A DNA stretch of 6,157 nt from Verrucomicrobiota bacterium (GTDB lineage: Bacteria; Verrucomicrobiota; Verrucomicrobiia; Limisphaerales; JAEYXS01), in assembly GCA_023431185.1 (NCBI GenBank), contig JAEYXS010000115.1, forward strand, positions 1 to 6,157, written 5' to 3'. Of this stretch, positions 1-4,816 are shown in pieces; position 1 is the first letter of the stretch, and each line of letters starts with the position of its first letter. The notes beneath the pieces were generated by a model. The model was not told the origin of the DNA. It saw only the letters and a program-made list of their open reading frames with translations, and ran no database searches. A program made the position numbers and the translations under genes.

Positions 1-8
1 CTCTCGTT

Positions 9-73
9 GTTCGATGTTGGGCGTTCGATGTTTCCCCCTTCTTTCTTCATTCTCAATTTTACATTCTACATTC
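9..73. repeat. short direct repeat and CATTCTA-type low-complexity leader
   Basis: GTTCGATGTT occurs at 9-18 and again at 23-32, a 14-nt step. It is followed by a pyrimidine-rich stretch and then by iterations of CATTCT/ACATTCTA up to about 73. The composition is AT- and pyrimidine-rich, unlike the C-rich gene that follows. From memory, similar strings recur upstream of genes in Verrucomicrobia and Planctomycetes, so this may be the right end of a dispersed repeat cut by the window edge. An open frame runs through it from position 7, but it reads as non-coding and I do not count it as part of the next gene. Confidence 0.45.
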
Positions 74-114
74 CTCTAAGATTTTCCCCATTCCCGTGTC
101 ATATTAGTAAACCC

Positions 115-570
115 ATGAAACCCATCCTCCTCCGCCTCGTCTGTCTTTTCCTCGCTCTCGGCCTCGCCACCCACGCCTTCGCCCTCGCTGGCGAACTCAA
201 AGACCCCGGCCTCGCCTTCCCGAAAGACTTCCCCGAATCCGCCCGCACCAACCTCACCGCCGCCCTCACCCGCCCCGACTGCACCTTCCTCGGCGGCTTC
301 TTCCTCAACTCCTTCACCTCCTTGAAATATCGCGGCGAGACCATCCCTCTCAACCTCTTCCTCGAAGGCCTCGCCAAATGCCCCGGCGTCACCCTCTCCA
401 TCCGTTTCCAGACCGAAAGCGTCCCCGCCGACTGCGACTGGATGCTCGCCCACAACGCCGACGAACCCGGCAAGTTCACCGTCCACATAAATCTGAAATC
501 CACCCGCATCAACCTGGAAAAACTCGTCATCCCCGAAGCCAAAGGCCCAGCCTTACCAGAACCAAAGTGA
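115..570 (+). CDS. small secreted protein of unknown function
   Basis: A 151-aa protein that I cannot assign to a named family. Residues 1-23 look like a Sec signal peptide: MKP, then a hydrophobic core (LLRLVCLFLALGLA), with likely cleavage after A-F-A. The mature part is about 128 aa and contains three cysteines (56, 89, 107), a hydrophobic GGFFLNSF stretch near 60-67, and alternating beta-like segments around 92-99 (VTLSIRFQ) and 121-136. It ends in a Pro-rich tail (PALPEPK). I chose ATG 115 because the frame upstream to position 7 translates repeat-like DNA, and the signal peptide begins exactly here. No Shine-Dalgarno site is evident. Codon use is strongly C-ending, as in the carboxypeptidase gene downstream. 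The product is probably exported to the periplasm; its role is unknown. It stands alone, with hairpin repeats starting about 20 nt after its stop codon. Confidence 0.7.
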   Translation: MKPILLRLVCLFLALGLATHAFALAGELKDPGLAFPKDFPESARTNLTAALTRPDCTFLGGFFLNSFTSLKYRGETIPLNLFLEGLAKCPGVTLSIRFQTESVPADCDWMLAHNADEPGKFTVHINLKSTRINLEKLVIPEAKGPALPEPK

Positions 571-626
571 TTTTGCTGGGCCAATTCACCCCGGCATAAT
601 TGTCGGGGAGACCCGCAATATTTCAG

Positions 627-665
627 CCTGGGGTGAAGCCCGCCCAAAGCGGGCGTAGCCCCAGG
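627..665. repeat. nested palindrome, CCTGGGG...CCCCAGG type
   Basis: The outer stem CCTGGGG (627-633) pairs with CCCCAGG (659-665). The inner stem GCCCGC (638-643) pairs with GCGGGC (649-654) around loop CCAAA, separated from the outer stem by a 4x4 internal loop. Both stems are perfect. From memory, this GCCTGGGG...CCCCAGGT frame with a variable inner stem is very common between genes in environmental bacterial genomes. Its function is unknown. Confidence 0.75.
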
Positions 666-766
666 TAATCCATTGCTATAAGCTCAAGCCCTGCAAGGGC
701 GGGACCATTGGGCATACGCTACGATCAGCTAACGCCCCGTGCCCCAATCGGGGCACCGTACCAAAG

Positions 767-804
767 CCCAACGTTGTCCCGCACCTTGGCGGGACTACGT
801 TGGG
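767..804. repeat. nested palindrome with 8-bp outer and 7-bp inner stem
   Basis: CCCAACGT (767-774) pairs with ACGTTGGG (797-804). Inside, GTCCCGC (776-782) pairs with GCGGGAC (789-795) around loop ACCTTG. A single T-T mismatch (775/796) separates the two stems. It is the longest stem in the array and could fold as DNA or RNA. It lies about 110 nt before the start of the next gene and has no T-tract, so it is not a classical terminator. Confidence 0.75.
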
Positions 805-911
805 TCATCCGCCCTATCTTCACCAACCACAACGTGGTTGCGTCCGACCACCTGCCCACTATCTCACCCCATTTACATTGTTCCCCGGTGTCGTTACTAT
901 TGCCCCACGCT

Positions 912-1595
912 ATGGAAGGGCCTCGCACATTCACCGTCTGTCAGGACTGTGGCGCATGGAAAGAAACAGCCCGTGATTTGATGTCGTTTTTCTCTGATTA
1001 CGACATGCGGTACTTCATTGAGCATCATGCCGCCCGTTGCCCAGCCACCGGAGAACCGGCCCGTTTGGTTTCCGTCAGTGAAGACGACGCCGGCTTCAAC
1101 CCGCTCTCACCCGCCAAAGAATGGCAACCCGCGAGCTGTCCCGGATATCGTCCGCCGCAAAAACCGACCTGGATCCGCTACGTGGACAACCTCCCCCAGC
1201 GTCTTATCGGCATCTGGACTACGAACAATTTCGGCGGCCATAGCGATGAATCTCTTGTCATCTTCCCCGACGGCACCGGTCTCATCGAATTTTGGAACAT
1301 AACTTTCTGTGGGCACCGCAAGTTCCACTGGAAACTTGAAAAGAACGACCACCTCCGTTTTGGAACTCCGCACGATCAGCCGACTGAACACGGTGACAGC
1401 TCAGACGGAGCCGCCAGTTACCTGGGCAGTCATCACACTTATTTCGAACTGCTCCTGTTCACCAATTCATATGGCGAAGAAAACGACCAACTATGCATCT
1501 ATCCGGACGGGATCGACGGGGAGCCACGTGAGTTCATCCGCTCCCGTCGTTCCCTCGTAAATTACCAGCTTCCCTCAGAAAACGGTTGGAGCTAG
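912..1595 (+). CDS. hypothetical protein with an N-terminal Cys/His cluster and a beta-rich body
   Basis: A 227-aa protein I do not recognise. ATG 912 (MEGPRTFTVC) is chosen because the open frame upstream, back to 708, runs through the hairpin repeats and reads as junk; no Shine-Dalgarno site is visible. Near the N-terminus, C10, C13, H38/H39 and C43 form a C-x2-C ... H(H)-x3-C arrangement that could bind zinc (inference). A short linker rich in Pro follows, then a likely beta-rich region from about residue 95 (LIGIWTTNNFGGHSDES), with two PDG turns in similar settings, IFPDGTG at 117-123 and IYPDGID at 196-202. There is no signal peptide or membrane segment, so it is probably cytoplasmic. 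The gap to the next gene is 31 nt, so co-transcription is likely. Codon use is less C-biased than in the flanking genes, which fits an accessory gene. Confidence 0.6.
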   Translation: MEGPRTFTVCQDCGAWKETARDLMSFFSDYDMRYFIEHHAARCPATGEPARLVSVSEDDAGFNPLSPAKEWQPASCPGYRPPQKPTWIRYVDNLPQRLIGIWTTNNFGGHSDESLVIFPDGTGLIEFWNITFCGHRKFHWKLEKNDHLRFGTPHDQPTEHGDSSDGAASYLGSHHTYFELLLFTNSYGEENDQLCIYPDGIDGEPREFIRSRRSLVNYQLPSENGWS

Positions 1596-1626
1596 CAGAT
1601 GGGAAATACTTTTAAAAAATAATACC

Positions 1627-2037
1627 ATGGGCGCAGGCATCAACTGCTGGATCGAATACGACGAACACAACACTCCCCCATTCTCGCAACAGCCCAACGT
1701 GCTTCCCCTCACAGATTGGCGCGACCTCGATGGGGCGAAAGATTATCCCGTCTACGGAGCTCTTTCAGGCATTCGGAACTCGACCGGCATCCCGCCGCTA
1801 TTTCCCCTGCGCGGCGTACCCGTCAATCCAAGCTGGCAGTTGACCAAGTATGTTGGCAAATACGGAACATACTTGATCGGCTGGCTGCATCCCTCCGAAG
1901 TAAAACTGGCCCTCGCCCATCACCACGTACCAGCAGATTTCATCTCGCTGGAGATGAAGTGCGTGCTTCATACGCTCGATTATTTCGCCGCCACGATCGG
2001 AGATGATCGGGTGAGATTTGTGTTCGAAATCGAATGA
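1627..2037 (+). CDS. uncharacterised protein resembling the 'MGCDIH' family
   Basis: A 136-aa cytoplasmic protein. Its layout matches what I remember of a widespread uncharacterised family whose members begin MGCDIHxxVEY. The shared order is: start MGAGINCWIEYDE (1-13); a middle DYPVYGALSGIRN (39-51), corresponding to the family's RNYxLFxxLxxVR; LRGVPVNPS (61-69), corresponding to the Arg-Gly-Leu-Pro segment; GWLHPSEV (85-92), corresponding to the Trp-Leu-Thr segment; and a hydrophobic end DRVRFVFEIE. The usual Cys-Asp-Ile-His at residues 3-6 is Ala-Gly-Ile-Asn here, so any metal or catalytic role of that motif would be lost. Function is unknown for the family; members occur in phages and bacteria. 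An A/T-rich stretch with TTTTAAAAAATAAT lies just upstream, and no Shine-Dalgarno site is seen. It is 31 nt after the previous gene and 76 nt before the next, all on the + strand. Confidence 0.62.
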   Translation: MGAGINCWIEYDEHNTPPFSQQPNVLPLTDWRDLDGAKDYPVYGALSGIRNSTGIPPLFPLRGVPVNPSWQLTKYVGKYGTYLIGWLHPSEVKLALAHHHVPADFISLEMKCVLHTLDYFAATIGDDRVRFVFEIE

Positions 2038-2113
2038 CTCCAAACCAATGCCCAAGAACCCCTGGTGTCACTTCATGTAACAACGGACTATAACGAACCA
2101 ATAATTACCTTTT

Positions 2114-2446
2114 ATGGAATCCGACTGGAAAAAATTCCGCGCCATGGTCCCCAACCTTCGAGAACGCTACGTGGCCGCCTGCAACGCCCGCCTGCTCACT
2201 CTCCTCACCCAGCCGCAAAAGACCCCGACCGAACGCTTCTGGGAAACCCTGGAAGAAATGAAATGCGAGGCCAAGATTCTTGAGACCTGCCTCGACGGCC
2301 ACTCCCGCTCCAGCATGCAAAGCTATCTCAATCTCATGATCCTCAACGGCATGCTGAAACGCGAAGACGCTGCCGTCTTCAGCCCCGAACTCCAGCAACA
2401 ACTCGAACCCACCTTCGCTGAAACCGAACGCCTACCAAAACGATAG
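2114..2446 (+). CDS. small helical hypothetical protein
   Basis: A 110-aa, largely alpha-helical protein with no signal peptide or membrane segment. I recognise no named domain. Visible features are a basic, amphipathic N-terminal helix (DWKKFRAMVPNLRERYV, 4-20), a TPTERFWETLEEMK segment (37-50), a central CLDGHSRSSM (59-68) that looks like the most constrained part, and a second helical segment to about residue 97 (SPELQQQLEPTF at 90-101). The tail is charged. The compact shape would suit a small interaction or regulatory protein, but that is a guess. ATG 2114 is the first start in the frame and gives a sensible N-terminus. It is third in a run of three + strand genes and is followed by a repeat-bearing spacer, so it probably ends the transcription unit. 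Confidence 0.6.
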   Translation: MESDWKKFRAMVPNLRERYVAACNARLLTLLTQPQKTPTERFWETLEEMKCEAKILETCLDGHSRSSMQSYLNLMILNGMLKREDAAVFSPELQQQLEPTFAETERLPKR

Positions 2447-2473
2447 CACCCGTATTCATCATTCCCCCAATTT

Positions 2474-2508
2474 CCCATCTGCGCCTATCTGCGCTCATCT
2501 GCGGTTTA
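2474..2508. repeat. ATCTGCG-type 35-nt repeat, copy 1
   Basis: A 35-nt element made of three 10-nt units starting ATCTGCG (2477, 2487, 2497), with CCC in front and ending in GGTT. It aligns without gaps to a second copy at 2529-2563. From memory, the reverse-complement form (AACCRCAGATGNACRCRGATG) is a very common intergenic string in Verrucomicrobia, Bacteroidetes, cyanobacteria and others. I know of no established function. Confidence 0.7.
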
Positions 2509-2528
2509 CTGCTCCTTCGGCTCCTTTC

Positions 2529-2563
2529 CCCATCTATGTTCATCCGTGTCTATCTGTGGTTAG
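2529..2563. repeat. ATCTRTG-type 35-nt repeat, copy 2
   Basis: The same 35-nt frame as 2474-2508, beginning 55 nt later, with units ATCTATGTTC, ATCCGTGTCT and ATCTGTGGTT. In the first 33 aligned positions, all differences from copy 1 are transitions. The 2509-2528 spacer contains GCTCCTT twice. An ATG at 2536 inside this element is in frame with the carboxypeptidase, but would encode only the repeat (MFIRVYLWL), so it is not taken as that gene's start. The remaining gap to 2613 shows nothing else recognisable. Confidence 0.7.
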
Positions 2564-2613
2564 ATTCCCTTTCGCTGTTTTCATTTCCCGCCGATTATGT
2601 TGAACTTCCTCGC

Positions 2614-3849
2614 ATGAAACACATCCTCCCCCTCCTTCTCATCACGCTGTGTTTCTCACTCACCGCCACCGCCGAAGTCAAAGTCACCACCGACTTCGAA
2701 AGCGGCTCCGCCCTCATCGAGAGCATCGACCAAGCCACCAAGACCATCCGCTTCACCCCCGGTGGCGATCCCGCACGCGGCTGGGCCTGCTGGTGGTATC
2801 TCCGTGTGGATGGCATCGCCAAGGGCGACACGTGGACCTTCGACCTCGCCGCCAGCCACAAACCCACGCGCAACGACGGCAAGCTCCAACCCAACCCACT
2901 CGCCGCCTCCTGGGCCATGCCCGACCGCGCCACCTTCTCCACTGACGAAAAGACTTGGTCCCACACCGCTCCCGGCAAACGCGTGGACAAACGCATCCAC
3001 TACACCGTCACTGGCACCGGCGGCCCGCTCTGGCTCGCCTGGGGCCCGCCCTTCACTCCTCGCGACACCGATAAACTCCTCGCCGAAGCCAAAGCGAAAT
3101 TGCCCACCGCCGAAATCTTCACCCTCGCCACCACGCGCGAGAAACGCCCCGTGAAAGCCCTCCGCATCAATGAATCTAAAAACCCAACAGCCCCCGTCAT
3201 CTGGGCCCATGCCCGACAGCACGCATGGGAAGCCGGTGCCAGTTGGGTCGCCCGCGGCTTCACCGAATGGCTCGTGAGCGGCGATGAAAACGCCCGCTGG
3301 CTGCGCGCGAATACTGAGATCATCCTCGTGCCCGTCATGGACGTGGACAACGTCGCCACCGGCAACGGCGGCAAAGAAGCCGACCCGCGCGATCACAATC
3401 GCGACTGGGCCGAGCAACCCGTTTATCCCGAAGTCGCCGCCGCGCAAAAACGCCTGCTCGCCTACGTGAAAGAAAATCGCCTCAGCCTCTTCCTCGACCT
3501 CCACAATCCCGCGCCCGGAGACAAGCAACCCTTCTTCTTCGTCGGCCCCGAAGAAAACCTCACTCCCCAAGCCAAAGAGAACCGCGCGAAATTCCTCGCT
3601 GAAACCGTCACCCACATCAACGGCCCGCTGCCTGTAGAAAAGAAAACGCGCACCACCGGCGCCAGCTACCATCCCCTCGTCAAACAGATCAGCAGCATGT
3701 GGGTCACCGCGCACGGCAATCCCCACACCGTCGCCGCCTGCCTCGAAACCTCCTGGAACACGCCCCACAGCACCACCGCAGGCTACCTCACCGTCGGCAA
3801 ACAACTCGGCGAAGCGGTGGCGGCTTATATGCGCTCGCAGCGGAAATGA
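2614..3849 (+). CDS. secreted M14 zinc carboxypeptidase, CCP-like
   Basis: A 411-aa metallopeptidase predicted to remove C-terminal residues from peptides or proteins outside the cytoplasm. Residues 1-20 are a Sec signal peptide (hydrophobic core LPLLLITLCFSL, cleavage after ATA). Residues about 26-150 resemble the beta-sandwich N-domain of cytosolic carboxypeptidases: DFESGSAL near the start, a GWACWWYLRV strand, and PPFTPRD at the junction. The catalytic domain holds the M14 zinc site HxxE (H203, E206) and the third ligand H297 in LDLHNP. N262-R263 in DHNRDW fits the substrate-carboxylate Asn-Arg pair, and E378 in ACLETSW fits the catalytic Glu. Y352 could be the mobile Tyr. All key residues are present, so it should be active. 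The substrate cannot be told; eukaryotic relatives trim tubulin tails, but a peptidoglycan or nutrient-peptide role is as likely here. ATG 2614 is chosen over ATG 2536 because it starts the signal peptide. Confidence 0.88.
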   Translation: MKHILPLLLITLCFSLTATAEVKVTTDFESGSALIESIDQATKTIRFTPGGDPARGWACWWYLRVDGIAKGDTWTFDLAASHKPTRNDGKLQPNPLAASWAMPDRATFSTDEKTWSHTAPGKRVDKRIHYTVTGTGGPLWLAWGPPFTPRDTDKLLAEAKAKLPTAEIFTLATTREKRPVKALRINESKNPTAPVIWAHARQHAWEAGASWVARGFTEWLVSGDENARWLRANTEIILVPVMDVDNVATGNGGKEADPRDHNRDWAEQPVYPEVAAAQKRLLAYVKENRLSLFLDLHNPAPGDKQPFFFVGPEENLTPQAKENRAKFLAETVTHINGPLPVEKKTRTTGASYHPLVKQISSMWVTAHGNPHTVAACLETSWNTPHSTTAGYLTVGKQLGEAVAAYMRSQRK

Positions 3850-3883
3850 ATGGAGCGGTGCAGTTTCTCATCGTTCAAGGGTC

Positions 3884-3910
3884 CGGAATGGTGTCTTAGA
3901 CACCATTCCG
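3884..3910. repeat. perfect 12-bp inverted repeat between convergent genes
   Basis: CGGAATGGTGTC (3884-3895) and GACACCATTCCG (3899-3910) pair perfectly around TTA. It lies 34 nt after the carboxypeptidase stop and 13 nt beyond the end of arsM, so both transcripts run into it. The stem is strong enough to act as a bidirectional terminator, but neither side has a U-tract, so it may instead be a dispersed palindromic repeat or an mRNA 3'-end stabiliser. Positions 3850-3923 hold no gene. Confidence 0.6.
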
Positions 3911-3923
3911 TACCCGTCCCATC

Positions 3924-4739
3924 TCACTTCACCGCCTCAATCAGCGCCGAAACCACATAATCCCCGGCCTGCTTGCCCGGGAACCACTCGTTAATGAACT
4001 GGCGGCTCGCCTCGTTCGGCGTGATGCGGATGGACCGGAACCCCGCGTCCTTCAGCATACGTTCCAGTTCCGTCACGTGTGCAGCACCCGCCACGCATCC
4101 GGCATGGACGGCCAGGTCCTGCTGCACTTCCGCCGGTATCGCCGCCGTCGCCACGATATCGGAGAATGAAAGCCGGCCGCCTGCCTTCAACACCCGATGA
4201 CACTCGCGGATCACCTGCGCCTTGTCCGGCGAGAGATTGATCACGCAATTCGAGATCAGCAGCGTCGCCGTGTTATCCGCCACCGGCAGATGCTCGATCT
4301 CGCCCAGGCGAAACTCCACATTCGCATATTTTCCCTTCGCCGCATTCTGCCGTGCCTTGCTGATCATCGCCGGCGTCATATCCACGCCGATGACGCGTCC
4401 GCCCGGCCCCACGCGCTTGGCCGCAAGGAAGCAGTCGATTCCGCCGCCACTGCCCAGATCCACCACTGTCTCACCCGGTTGCAACGAAGCCAGCGCCAGC
4501 GGATTCCCGCAGCCCAAGCCCATCTCCGCGCCAGCGGGCAGCTCCGCCACCGCCTGCGGATCGTAACCGAGGATGTCCGGGTTCGTCCCGCCGATGGGAC
4601 CGGCGCAACAACCGCCACCCGTGGGTGGTGGTGCGCAACAGCCCTTTGCATTCGTTTCCGCGATAGCCCCGTACTGCTCGCGCACATAGGACCGCACCTG
4701 ATCTTTTTCCGTTTCCAGAGACATAGTATTTGTTTTCAT
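3924..4739 (-). CDS. arsM: arsenite S-adenosylmethyltransferase (ArsM type)
   Basis: A 271-aa cytoplasmic enzyme of the ArsM family, which transfers methyl groups from S-adenosylmethionine to trivalent arsenic to give methylated, partly volatile species. The class I Rossmann fold is clear: SAM motif VVDLGSGGGID (92-102), acidic strand end GVDMT (118-122), then EFRLGEIEHLPV (142-153) and ISNCVINLSPDK (162-173). The arsenic-binding cysteines appear as C77 (MGLGCGNP), C165 (ISNC) and C215 (HAGCVAG), matching the conserved family positions. Two extra pairs, C34-C35 and C44-C45, sit in GCCAPP and GCCAGP. Length is normal. ATG 4739 is used; an in-frame GTG at 4742 and ATG at 4724 (MSLETEKDQV) are alternatives, the latter giving 266 aa. 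It lies 77 nt after a sigma factor gene on the same strand, suggesting co-expression. A closely related thiol- or metalloid-methylating enzyme cannot be excluded. Confidence 0.92.
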   Translation of the reverse strand: MKTNTMSLETEKDQVRSYVREQYGAIAETNAKGCCAPPPTGGGCCAGPIGGTNPDILGYDPQAVAELPAGAEMGLGCGNPLALASLQPGETVVDLGSGGGIDCFLAAKRVGPGGRVIGVDMTPAMISKARQNAAKGKYANVEFRLGEIEHLPVADNTATLLISNCVINLSPDKAQVIRECHRVLKAGGRLSFSDIVATAAIPAEVQQDLAVHAGCVAGAAHVTELERMLKDAGFRSIRITPNEASRQFINEWFPGKQAGDYVVSALIEAVK

Positions 4740-4740
4740 C

Positions 4741-4760
4741 ACCCGGTAAGACGCACGGGT
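4741..4760 (-). promoter_or_regulatory. small hairpin abutting the arsM start
   Basis: On the minus strand, ACCCG and CGGGT (4756-4760 and 4741-4745) pair across a 10-nt loop, with the second arm ending one base before the ATG at 4739. If it forms in the mRNA it would cover the site where a ribosome binding sequence should be. The stem is only 5 bp, so this is a weak suggestion. Confidence 0.25.
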
Positions 4761-4772
4761 TCGAGAAAGGAC

Positions 4773-4799
4773 GCTGAAAATTTATTCCAATTTTTCAGC
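4773..4799 (-). promoter_or_regulatory. AT-rich inverted repeat between sigma gene and arsM
   Basis: GCTGAAAA (4773-4780) is the reverse complement of TTTTCAGC (4792-4799); after a T-T mismatch two more bases can pair. It lies in the 77-nt gap 3' of the sigma gene and 5' of arsM. It could be a weak terminator for the sigma gene, an attenuator, or an operator for a dimeric regulator. It lacks a following U-run on the minus strand, so classical termination is doubtful. It does not match the ArsR operators I know. Confidence 0.4.
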
Positions 4800-4816
4800 C
4801 GCAATTTTCCGCTCGC

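Larger units (their letters stand above)
589..840. repeat. array of six consecutive hairpin repeats (gene-free region 571-911)
   Basis: Six inverted repeats lie in a row with no gene. (1) 589-608: 8 bp including one G-T pair, loop TAAT. (2) 627-665: nested hairpin. (3) 688-700: GCCCT/AGGGC, loop GCA. (4) 739-756: perfect 7 bp, loop AATC. (5) 767-804: nested hairpin. (6) 824-840: perfect 7 bp CAACCAC/GTGGTTG, loop AAC. Modules 3 and 5 share AAGCCC on the left and GGCGGGAC (698-705, 788-795) followed by a TTGGG on the right, so they look like diverged relatives. The pattern resembles the REP-like palindromic modules I recall from Verrucomicrobia and Planctomycetes. No transposase of the REP-associated type is present here. 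The rest of 571-911 shows nothing I can identify. Confidence 0.75.

Noticed and set aside
7..114. N-terminal extension of the first gene
   Set aside because: It would place a Phe-rich repeat-derived peptide in front of a well-formed signal peptide starting at ATG 115.
76..647. Minus-strand frames of 136 and 182 codons opposite the first gene
   Set aside because: Their composition is that of antisense shadows and neither has a recognisable domain, while the + strand protein has a signal peptide.
589..840. CRISPR array or integron attC array
   Set aside because: The hairpins are not identical direct repeats with regular spacers, and no cas gene or integrase is present.
708..911. N-terminal extension of the 227-aa gene
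   Set aside because: It translates the hairpin repeats, and the frame begins at a non-ATG codon (ATT, 708); the protein-like composition begins at ATG 912.
2656..3804. Long open frame of 382 codons on the minus strand opposite the carboxypeptidase
   Set aside because: It is Gly/Glu/Ala-rich nonsense typical of the antisense of a C-ending-codon gene; the + strand frame has complete M14 motifs and a signal peptide.
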